From the NCBI GenBank assembly GCA_945861435.1, contig CAMAUX010000031.1, positions 1-59,565 of the forward strand: a stretch of DNA of 59,565 bases, written 5' to 3'. Position numbers and translations under genes: made by a program. The notes beneath the pieces were generated by a model. It searched no databases. It was not told where the DNA came from and saw only the letters and a program-made list of their open reading frames with translations. The DNA comes from Chthoniobacter flavus. Lineage in GTDB: Bacteria; Verrucomicrobiota; Verrucomicrobiia; Chthoniobacterales; Chthoniobacteraceae. Position 1 is the stretch's first letter. Every line of letters begins with the position of its first letter. Shown here piece after piece: positions 15,670-22,773 of the stretch.

Positions 15670-18600
15670 ATGAGTTTCTGGAGGCTTATCTTTTGCAGCG
15701 CCCGCTTTTACTGGCGCTCGCAGCTTGGAGTGGTGTTGGGAACCGCGGTGGCGACGATGGTGCTGGCGGGTTCGCTTCTTGTGGGGGATTCGGTGAAGGC
15801 CACGCTGCGGCGTCAGGCGCTGGATCGTGTGGGGCGCGTGGAGTCGGCGTTGCTTGGAGGGGAGGGCTTTTTCCGGGAGGCGCTTGCGGAAGAGGTGGGG
15901 GGCGGTAGTGCGCCTGTGCTGCTGCTGCGTGGGAGCGCGGCGCGCGTGGATGGTGCGGCACGGGTGAATCAGGCGCAGGTGCTTGGGGTGGATCCACGGT
16001 TCTGGAATCTTGCGCCCGGGCCGTCTGGAGCGGTGGGCGCCGGGGTGTGGCTCAACGAGCAGGCGGCCGCGCAGTTGCATGCGCGCAAGGGCGACACGGT
16101 GGTGGTGCGTGTGGAGAAACCGGCGTTGTTTTCACGCGATGCGCCGCTTTCCGGGGAGGAGAGCCAGGTGGTGGCGCTGCGTCTGGAGGTGGCCGGGGTG
16201 GTGGGGGACGCGCAGTTCGGAAGGTTCGGTCTGCAGGCTGCGCAGGTGCCGCCGAGCACGGTGTTCGTCCCGCTGGGTCTGCTGCAGGAACGGCTGCAGA
16301 TGAAGGGGCGTGCCAATGTGCTCCTCGCCCCGGGGATGAGCAGTGATCAGCTTTCCCGGGTGGTCAGCCCGCTCTGGCAACTGGCGGATGCAGGGTTCGA
16401 GTTACGCGCGCTTCCAGCTGGGAGGGGAACGGAGCTGCGTTCCAGCAGGGTTTTCTTTCATCCAGTGGACGCGGGGCGGGCCGGGCGCGGGACCGATGCG
16501 CTGACGTATCTGGTCAATGAGATCGCGGCTGGTGGGAAGACGGTCCCGTACTCGATAGTTTCGGCGACGGATGCGGCATCCAGCGGGTTCCTGCCGGCGG
16601 AGTTGGCGGATGATGAGATCGCGATCAACCAGTGGCTGGCTGAGGATCTTGGGGCGGCGCTGGGGGACTGGGTGACCCTGAAGTATTTTGCGATGGGCGA
16701 GCGGCGGGAGCTTGAGGAGCGCACTCGCCGGTTCCGTGTGTTTGCGGTGGTGCCGATGGATGAGCCGCAGCTCGATGGGACGTGGATGCCGGATTTTCCG
16801 GGGCTTTCGGACAAGAAGAGTTGCCGGGACTGGAAGCCGGGGTTCGCGATGGACACGACGCGTTTCCGGGACAAGGACGAGCAGTACTGGGCGCAGCATC
16901 GCGGGACGCCCAAGGCGTTTGTGAACATCATGGTGGGGCAGGAGATGTGGGCGAACCGGTGGGGCTCGCTCACTTCCGTGCGGTATCCCGGCGGGACCGA
17001 TGCGTCTGCGCTCGAAGCGGAATTGCGGTCGGTGTTGCGGCCGGAGTCGGCGGGTGCGCGCTTTCTCGCGATGCGTGAGCAGGCGCTGGCTGCGACGCGC
17101 GCGCCGGTGGATTTCGGCGAGTTGTTTGTGAGCTTCTCGTTCTTCCTCATCGTTGCGGCGGCGGTGCTGACCGGGATGTTGTTTGTGTTTTCTGTCGAGC
17201 AGCGCCGGTCCGAGGCTGGGCTGCTGCTGGCGCTGGGCTGGCTTCCAGCGCGGGTGCGTCGGTTGTTTCTTGCGGAAGGACTGGTGCTCGCTGCGGCGGG
17301 GGTTGTGGCGGGGGCGGCGGCGGCGGTGGGATTCACGAGGGGTGTGTTGCATGCGCTCGAGACGGTGTGGAGCGGAGCCGTAGGGTCTGTGAGTTTCGTG
17401 CTGGAGGTGCGTCCCGGGACGCTGGCTGCAGGCGGGATGGGAGCGCTAATGCTTGCCGGATTGGCAATGATGCTGGCGGCGCGGCGTCAGTTTTCGGTGA
17501 GCCCCAGCGTGTTGCTCAGCGGTGCTCCAGCGGGCGTGGTGGCGCGAGGCGGAGGGACCGGGAGAGGGCGTTGGATCTGGATTGCAGGTTGGAGCTGTGT
17601 GGTGGGGGCCGGGTTGCTGGCGGCTGCGGATGCGGGGCCCGGAGCGTTTTTCGGAGCGGGCGGGTTGCTGCTATGCGCGGGGCTTGCGGGCTGTGTGTGG
17701 TGGCTGCGCAGGACGGAGGGGGAGGCGGGAGCGGGCGTTGCGCTGACGATTGGGCGTCTTGGGGTTCGGAATGCGGCGCGTCGGAGCGGGCGGAGTCTTG
17801 CGACGGTTTCGGTGCTCGCGAGCGGGATCTTCATTGTGGTGGCGGTGGACAGTTTCCGGCAGCGGCCTGGGGAAGGGGCTGCCGGGCGGGACTCGGGCAC
17901 TGGCGGGTTTGCGCTGGTGGGGGAGTCTGCGCTCGCGGTGTACGAGGATCTCAACACTGCGAAGGGGCGCGAGGCTTTCGCGTTGTCGGAGGAGGTGCTG
18001 AAGGGGGTGGGGTTCGTGCCGATGCGGGTGCGGGACGGGGACGATGCGAGCTGTTTGAATCTGAACCGGGCGTTGGAGCCGCGGCTGCTTGGGGTGCGTC
18101 CCTCGGACCTTGCAGGGCGCGGGGCGTTCCGGTTGAGCTGGCCTGGGAACAAGGACTGGCTTGCGTTGGATGAGGTCGGGACTGATGGGGCGGTGCCCGG
18201 CGTGGTGGACGAGGCCACGCTTCAGTGGGCGCTGCAGAAAAAGATTGGCGATGTGATTGAGTACCGGGATGAGGGCGGGAAGCCCTTCATGGTGCGGGTG
18301 GCGGCGGTGCTCAAGGGGTCGATGTTGCAGGGCTCAGTGCTGGTGGCTGAGAAGCGGCTTGTGGAGCGGTACCCGAGCCACGGTGGGTACCGGTTCTTTT
18401 TGGTGGACGTGCCGGAGGGTCGACTGGAGGCGGTGGCTGCGGAGCTATCGAGGGCGTTGCAGGACCGGGGGTTGGAGGTGGTGCCGGCGTGGAGGCGGTT
18501 GGCCGGTTTCCATGCGGTGGAGAACACTTATCTGTCGATATTCCAGGTGCTCGGGGCGCTGGGGTTGGTGCTGGGGAGCGCGGGGCTGGCGGTGGTGGTC

Positions 18601-18906
18601 GTGCGCAACATGCTGGAGCGCCGTGCTGAGTTTGCCCTGCTTGCCGCCCTCGGGTTCCGGCCGGGCCAGATGCGCTGGATGGCGTTTGCGGAGTATGGGC
18701 GCTTGATTGTGATGGGAGTGGGAATTGGAGCCGGCAGTGCGGTCCTTGCGGTGTGGCCTGCGCTGCGGGAGCGGGCGGGCGGGTTTCCCGGGTTGGAGCT
18801 TTGGGTGCTGGCGGGTGTGCTTCTGGCGTGGTCGGTATTCTGGGCGTGGGTGGCGATTCGGTTGGCGCTGCGCGGGGTGGGGGTGGGGGCGTTGCGCGGG
18901 GAATAG
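15670..18906 (+). CDS. Large FtsX/MacB-type ABC permease
   Basis: A 1078-residue membrane protein. One helix near the N-terminus (about 17-37) is followed by a very large periplasmic region to about 480, then three helices with the FtsX signature (FFLIVAAAVLTGMLFVFSVE near 487, then RRSEAGLLLALGW), more helices to about 720, a second periplasmic domain, and a C-terminal FtsX block near 960-1075 (VVVRNMLERRAEFALLAALG). This two-FtsX-domain layout is that of YbbP/MacB-like permeases. The ATG at 15670 is chosen over an upstream in-frame Met inside the ATPase gene. Last gene of the operon; a 137-bp gap follows. Confidence 0.85.
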   Translation: MSFWRLIFCSARFYWRSQLGVVLGTAVATMVLAGSLLVGDSVKATLRRQALDRVGRVESALLGGEGFFREALAEEVGGGSAPVLLLRGSAARVDGAARVNQAQVLGVDPRFWNLAPGPSGAVGAGVWLNEQAAAQLHARKGDTVVVRVEKPALFSRDAPLSGEESQVVALRLEVAGVVGDAQFGRFGLQAAQVPPSTVFVPLGLLQERLQMKGRANVLLAPGMSSDQLSRVVSPLWQLADAGFELRALPAGRGTELRSSRVFFHPVDAGRAGRGTDALTYLVNEIAAGGKTVPYSIVSATDAASSGFLPAELADDEIAINQWLAEDLGAALGDWVTLKYFAMGERRELEERTRRFRVFAVVPMDEPQLDGTWMPDFPGLSDKKSCRDWKPGFAMDTTRFRDKDEQYWAQHRGTPKAFVNIMVGQEMWANRWGSLTSVRYPGGTDASALEAELRSVLRPESAGARFLAMREQALAATRAPVDFGELFVSFSFFLIVAAAVLTGMLFVFSVEQRRSEAGLLLALGWLPARVRRLFLAEGLVLAAAGVVAGAAAAVGFTRGVLHALETVWSGAVGSVSFVLEVRPGTLAAGGMGALMLAGLAMMLAARRQFSVSPSVLLSGAPAGVVARGGGTGRGRWIWIAGWSCVVGAGLLAAADAGPGAFFGAGGLLLCAGLAGCVWWLRRTEGEAGAGVALTIGRLGVRNAARRSGRSLATVSVLASGIFIVVAVDSFRQRPGEGAAGRDSGTGGFALVGESALAVYEDLNTAKGREAFALSEEVLKGVGFVPMRVRDGDDASCLNLNRALEPRLLGVRPSDLAGRGAFRLSWPGNKDWLALDEVGTDGAVPGVVDEATLQWALQKKIGDVIEYRDEGGKPFMVRVAAVLKGSMLQGSVLVAEKRLVERYPSHGGYRFFLVDVPEGRLEAVAAELSRALQDRGLEVVPAWRRLAGFHAVENTYLSIFQVLGALGLVLGSAGLAVVVVRNMLERRAEFALLAALGFRPGQMRWMAFAEYGRLIVMGVGIGAGSAVLAVWPALRERAGGFPGLELWVLAGVLLAWSVFWAWVAIRLALRGVGVGALRGE

Positions 18907-19043
18907 GCTTGGGGCGGGGGGGGCCGGGGTTTGGAAGGTGGTGCCTAAGAAGTGAAAGAAATTTTGACTTAAAAGGGGGTGCGTGTCGTCAATGGGGGTA
19001 GCAGCCTCGTTGACGGCTGTAACAACCCCAACCTCCAAACCAG

Positions 19044-19466
19044 ATGAAAAGACTCTTCACCCTCCTCGCAGCACTCACCCTCGGGCTTAATTTTGTTCAC
19101 GCGGAAGACGAATCCCCGCTGGGCAAGGCGATGTCCGGCTTCAACAAGAACCAGAAACTGCTGAAGAAGCAGGTGACCGATCCCGCCAAGAAGGCGGATA
19201 ATCTTCAGTTGATCGTCAAGATCAAGGCCTCGCTCGAGGAGTGCAAGAAGCTGGAGCCCTCGTGGACGAAGAAGGTGCCTGCGGCCGACAAGCCCGCGTT
19301 CCTTGCGAAGTTCAAGGAGCAGATGGATGACGTGGCCAAGTCCTACGCCACCATCGAAACGGCGATCAAGGCCGACAAGTTGGACGAAGCCAAGGCGGTG
19401 TTCGAGAAGCTCGCTGACCAGAAGGAAAAAGGTCACAAGGATTTCCACGCGGACGACGACAAGTAA
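19044..19466 (+). CDS. Periplasmic cytochrome b562-like four-helix protein
   Basis: A 140-residue protein with a clear signal peptide (residues 1-20, ending VHA-ED). The mature part is Lys/Glu-rich and all-helical, consistent with the cytochrome b562 four-helix bundle. The expected axial ligands have candidates at both ends: Met30 early in helix 1 (PLGKAMSGFNKN) and His131/His135 in the last helix (KGHKDFH). Some members of this family in this phylum lack haem, so haem binding is probable but not proven. It lies 137 bp after the ABC permease, on its own likely promoter, and is followed by a GC-rich hairpin. Confidence 0.65.
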   Translation: MKRLFTLLAALTLGLNFVHAEDESPLGKAMSGFNKNQKLLKKQVTDPAKKADNLQLIVKIKASLEECKKLEPSWTKKVPAADKPAFLAKFKEQMDDVAKSYATIETAIKADKLDEAKAVFEKLADQKEKGHKDFHADDDK

Positions 19467-19492
19467 GCCGCGCATTTAAGAAGTTTTCGACA

Positions 19493-19524
19493 GGGGCGGC
19501 CCGCCGTGAAAGGTGAGCCGCCCC
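19493..19524 (+). terminator. GC-rich hairpin after the cytochrome b562-like gene
   Basis: GGGGCGGC (19493-19500) can pair perfectly with GCCGCCCC (19517-19524) across a 16-base loop, 26 bp after the stop codon. The following bases are C/T-rich and not a T run, so it is a weak candidate for intrinsic termination but could protect the transcript end. Confidence 0.4.
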
Positions 19525-19561
19525 TTCCCATCCCTCCCAATCCGCAGTCCCTCTTTTCTCC

Positions 19562-19834
19562 ATGAACCGGCAGCAGGTGCTCGACCTTTACTTCATGGAT
19601 GCGCGTTCGAAGCTCATCGACATCGCGGCGTTTCTGGACCGCGTGGAGCGAGCGGAAGGTGAGGCGGATTTCCGGTTGGATGCGCTGCGCAAGGCGCTGG
19701 AGTTGGTGGGTTCCGGAGAAGGCGACAAGGCGCGCCGGGTGTTGCTTTCGTTGAGCGATCCGACCACGGATCCGATCGCGAAAGCATTTGGCAAGGGGGC
19801 TTGCGGGGCGTGGCCCGGGCCGCCGAAGGAGTAA
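19562..19834 (+). CDS. Small uncharacterised protein preceding EboB-like gene
   Basis: A 90-residue, mostly helical, charged protein: MNRQQVLDLYFMDARSK, then LIDIAAFLDRVERAEG, ending with a Gly/Pro-rich tail. No domain is recognised. It sits 29 bp before the TatD-like gene, in the position where eboA precedes eboB in other bacteria, but it is much shorter than EboA proteins known to me and no clear match is visible. It may be a small partner of the hydrolase. The good start context and tight spacing make it likely to be expressed. Confidence 0.55.
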   Translation: MNRQQVLDLYFMDARSKLIDIAAFLDRVERAEGEADFRLDALRKALELVGSGEGDKARRVLLSLSDPTTDPIAKAFGKGACGAWPGPPKE

Positions 19835-19863
19835 GAGAGCGGAGCAAGCGCGAGGTTTTTCCC

Positions 19864-20670
19864 ATGCGATATATCGAACCCCACGGACACATGGTGAGCA
19901 GGACCACGGACGACTATGAGGCCATGGTCTATGCGGGGTGCGCGGCTGTGTGCGAGCCGGCGTTTTGGGCGGGCTTTGATCGGAGCGGGGTGGAGGGTTT
20001 CCGGGACTATTTTTGTCAGCTGACGGATTACGAGCCCAAGCGGGCGGCGAAGTTTGGGCTGCCGCACTTCTGCTGGCTGTGCATCAATCCGAAGGAGAGC
20101 GAGGACACGGTGCTGGCGGAGGAGGTGATTGCGATCATCCCGGAGTTTCTGGATCGGCCGACGGTGCTGGGGATTGGGGAGATTGGGTTGAACAAGAACA
20201 CGCGCAACGAGCTGAGGATTTTGGAAAGGCACATTGATCTCGCGGCGCGCAACGGGCAGCTGGTGCTGGTGCACACGCCGCATCTTGAGGACAAGTTCAA
20301 GGGGACGCGGTTGATCCTAGATGCGTTGAAGGCGGACGGGCGGATCGCGCCGGGCCGGGTGATCATCGACCACTGTGAGGAGCACACGATCGGGATGGTG
20401 CTGGACGCTGGTTACTGGGCGGGGATCACGCTTTACCCGGAGTCCAAGACCACGCCGGCGCGAGCGGTGGACATGTACGAGGTGTACGGGCTGCAGAACA
20501 TCTGGCTCAACAGCGCGTGCGACTGGGGCCGCAGCGATCCGCTTTCGATTCCCAAGACGGCGCTGGAAATGAGGCGGCGCGGGCATTCCGAGGCGACGAT
20601 CGATCAGCTGGTTTATCAGAACCCGGTGCGGTTCATGAGCCAGAGTCCGCGCTTCACGCTGGGAGCCTAG
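19864..20670 (+). CDS. TatD-family metal-dependent hydrolase, EboB-like
   Basis: A 268-residue amidohydrolase-fold protein. Metal ligands are visible in order: HxH in EPHGHMVSRTTDDYEAM (near 6-10), Glu in GIGEIGLN (about 107), His in LVHTPHLED, His in IIDHCEEHT, and Asp in SACDWGRSDP (about 220). The N-terminal 'HGHMVSRTTDDYEAM' and the EPAFW motif closely resemble EboB, which in cyanobacteria and other phyla belongs to ebo clusters needed to move aromatic or terpenoid-like precursors to the periplasm. The start at 19864 is preferred to the upstream in-frame one because family members begin 'MR(Y/F)I(E/D)PH'. It lies downstream of the proposed aromatic operon; no UbiA-type eboC is in the window. 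Confidence 0.75.
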   Translation: MRYIEPHGHMVSRTTDDYEAMVYAGCAAVCEPAFWAGFDRSGVEGFRDYFCQLTDYEPKRAAKFGLPHFCWLCINPKESEDTVLAEEVIAIIPEFLDRPTVLGIGEIGLNKNTRNELRILERHIDLAARNGQLVLVHTPHLEDKFKGTRLILDALKADGRIAPGRVIIDHCEEHTIGMVLDAGYWAGITLYPESKTTPARAVDMYEVYGLQNIWLNSACDWGRSDPLSIPKTALEMRRRGHSEATIDQLVYQNPVRFMSQSPRFTLGA

Positions 20671-20756
20671 TTGTTTGCTGGGTTCTGCGGGGGCTGGGAA
20701 TTTTTGCGATAAAGCGTTGGCGCGCTGGAGAGTCGCGTGAGAGGGGAGGGACCTTC

Positions 20757-21140
20757 ATGAGTGTATCCTTCCTTTGTATGATGGCTGGTGGCGGGCTGCT
20801 GCGACTTCTGGCCTCGTGGTCGCGGAGGATGTTCTGTGAGCGTCAGCGGGGGCTTTTCCAGCGGGAGGTGCTGCCTGGGCGTACCACGGCGTTGCTGGCT
20901 CATTTTCCTGAAAAGGCTCCCGGTTTTCGTGCGCGTGTGCTGCCGATGGCGGTGGTTCAGACGGTGTTGGATGCGGTGGCGGGGGGCAGCATTCTCAGTG
21001 CGCTTTTTCTGTTTCCTCCGCAAAACTTGGGGGCTGCAGATCTTTGGTGGCTGCAGCGGGGAGGAAGTCTTGCGGTGGCCTTTGCGCTGGTTTGGGAGGT
21101 GGTGCGGCTCGTGCGTTGGTTCCGAGCCAGCGCCCGTTAG
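20757..21140 (+). CDS. Small membrane protein of unknown function
   Basis: A 127-residue plus-strand ORF. It has an N-terminal hydrophobic segment (FLCMMAGGGLLRLLASW, about 5-22), a central LPMAVVQTVLDAVAGGSILSA segment (about 62-82) and a C-terminal helix (about 97-115) followed by basic residues. No family is recognised. The start at 20757 follows a GAGGGGAGGGA purine-rich stretch, which supports translation; a start at Met8 or Met9 is possible. It stands between the EboB-like gene and the exopolysaccharide module, with about 160 bp to the next gene. Confidence 0.45.
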   Translation: MSVSFLCMMAGGGLLRLLASWSRRMFCERQRGLFQREVLPGRTTALLAHFPEKAPGFRARVLPMAVVQTVLDAVAGGSILSALFLFPPQNLGAADLWWLQRGGSLAVAFALVWEVVRLVRWFRASAR

Positions 21141-21303
21141 GAATCGGTGGAGCGCTTTGGCTCCCACGGTGGTGACATTGGGAGGAGCGGGCTGATCGGA
21201 ATCGTGGGCTGGCGTTGCGTGGCAGGAAGCGATTTGCCTAGGGGCCCATTGGTGGTTAGATCTCGGGCGCTGCGACCCGAAGGAGGGCGCGGACCACCCC
21301 TTG

Positions 21304-22692
21304 ATGAAATGCTCCCGGCAAAAGCTCTGGCGGCCGAAAGCCGTGGTGGCGCTGGTATTGGCGATGGTGGTTCCGATACGGGGCGGTGTGTGTGCTGAGG
21401 AGCGTACGGGGTCTGAGGCTGCTGTTCCCGCCACTGTGCCGCTTGTTCCGTCGTCTTCTTCCTTGCTGGGTGGGGGCTTGGTGGAGGGAGGTGCGCGGGT
21501 GGTGCCGGAGTCGGAACCTGTTTTTGTGCTGCCGGCGATCTACGGCACGACACCGGCCATTCTCACGGGCGGAGCGGGTCGGTTGGGCAAGGAACGAGTG
21601 ACGCTGAGTGGTTCCGTGTCGGTGGGGTATGACGACAACGTGCTGCAGACGCCTTCGCACAGCCTTTCCGTGAATGGGCCGAAGCCTGTGGGTAGTTTGT
21701 TTCAGCAGGCGGGTGCGGGGGTGCAGTTCCAGATGTTTGATAAGCGCTCCCTGTTCACGATGGATGCTTCGCTGGGGGCGATGCGGTATGCGGAACGCGG
21801 GGGTTTGAAGAAGGACGACCTCAACGGGGGGCTGTCGGCGAGTTACCTGTACAAGTTCACGCCGCGGCTTCAGTTCACGGCGCAGCTGAACTCGGCTTAT
21901 CTTTCCCAGCCGGATCTTTCGCGTGCCAATACGCCGCAGAACCAGCTCGATTCAGAGTTCCTGAGTGCGAGCACGCGGATGGACCTGTCCTATCGATGGA
22001 GTCCGCGGTTCACGAGCGTGGTGAGTCTGAGTGATAACCTGCTGAAGTTTCAGAGCCGCGCGCAGCAGGTGAGCGACTTCAACGAGACGATCGTTGGCAC
22101 GGAGCTGCAGTATCTTATCGGGCCGCGGTGCACGCTGGTGGGCGAGGTGCGTGCGGGGAGGGTGGTGTATCCGGAGGATGCTGCGCGCGATTCGCGAACG
22201 GCCTATCTGCTGGGCGGGACGGATTTCCGGTTGAGTCCGCGGCTTTCCGGGACGCTGCGGGCGGGGCAGTCGGTGAGGTCGTTTGCTGGGATGGGGGGTG
22301 GGCAGGCGTCCCCGCATTTGGAGGGGAGTCTTTCGTACCGTGTGAATCCCGGGGGGCGTTTTACGATGCAGACGCGGCTGGGGTTTGAGGAGCCTGGGGC
22401 GGCGGGGCAGGAGCGTCAGGTGTGGCGCACGAGCGTGAGTTATGTGCAGGCGTTGTCGGCGAGGTTGAGCGCTTACGCTGGGGTGAACTATCTGCACCAG
22501 ACGGACCGTGGGATTGGGGGGGGCGAGGCGCAGGGGAGCGACACGGTGGAGGGGAGCGTGCGGCTCCAGTATTTCCTCACGCGGAGGGTATCGTTCAATG
22601 CGGGCTGCACGCACACGATGCTGCGGGCCACCCAAGCGGGGCGGGACTATGCGCGCAACCGGATGTCGTTGGGGATGGAATACCAGTTTTAG
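21304..22692 (+). CDS. Outer-membrane beta-barrel protein of exopolysaccharide module
   Basis: A 462-residue exported protein. A signal peptide covers about residues 8-31 (VVALVLAMVVPIRGGVCA). From about residue 100 onward there are alternating amphipathic strands (SGSVSVGYDDNVLQT, FTMDASLGAMRY, RLQFTAQLNSAYL and others) and the chain ends in Phe (GMEYQF), the classic outer-membrane insertion signal. The 'GYDDNVLQ' start strand is typical of the barrel proteins (BBP2/EpsL-like) in bacterial exopolysaccharide clusters. It probably forms a secretion pore or accessory barrel. A TTG at 21301 directly before the ATG is an alternative start. The tyrosine kinase gene follows after 81 bp. Confidence 0.7.
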   Translation: MKCSRQKLWRPKAVVALVLAMVVPIRGGVCAEERTGSEAAVPATVPLVPSSSSLLGGGLVEGGARVVPESEPVFVLPAIYGTTPAILTGGAGRLGKERVTLSGSVSVGYDDNVLQTPSHSLSVNGPKPVGSLFQQAGAGVQFQMFDKRSLFTMDASLGAMRYAERGGLKKDDLNGGLSASYLYKFTPRLQFTAQLNSAYLSQPDLSRANTPQNQLDSEFLSASTRMDLSYRWSPRFTSVVSLSDNLLKFQSRAQQVSDFNETIVGTELQYLIGPRCTLVGEVRAGRVVYPEDAARDSRTAYLLGGTDFRLSPRLSGTLRAGQSVRSFAGMGGGQASPHLEGSLSYRVNPGGRFTMQTRLGFEEPGAAGQERQVWRTSVSYVQALSARLSAYAGVNYLHQTDRGIGGGEAQGSDTVEGSVRLQYFLTRRVSFNAGCTHTMLRATQAGRDYARNRMSLGMEYQF

Positions 22693-22773
22693 AATGTTCC
22701 CCGACGGAGTCGGTTCCGCCGTTGCGGTTTGGAGGTGTGGTGCGTATTCTTGCGCTGTGGTTGGCAATCTCCC

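Noticed and set aside
20517-20756. Extended start for the 127-aa membrane protein
   Set aside because: The extra 80 codons overlap the EboB-like gene and read as its out-of-frame shadow.
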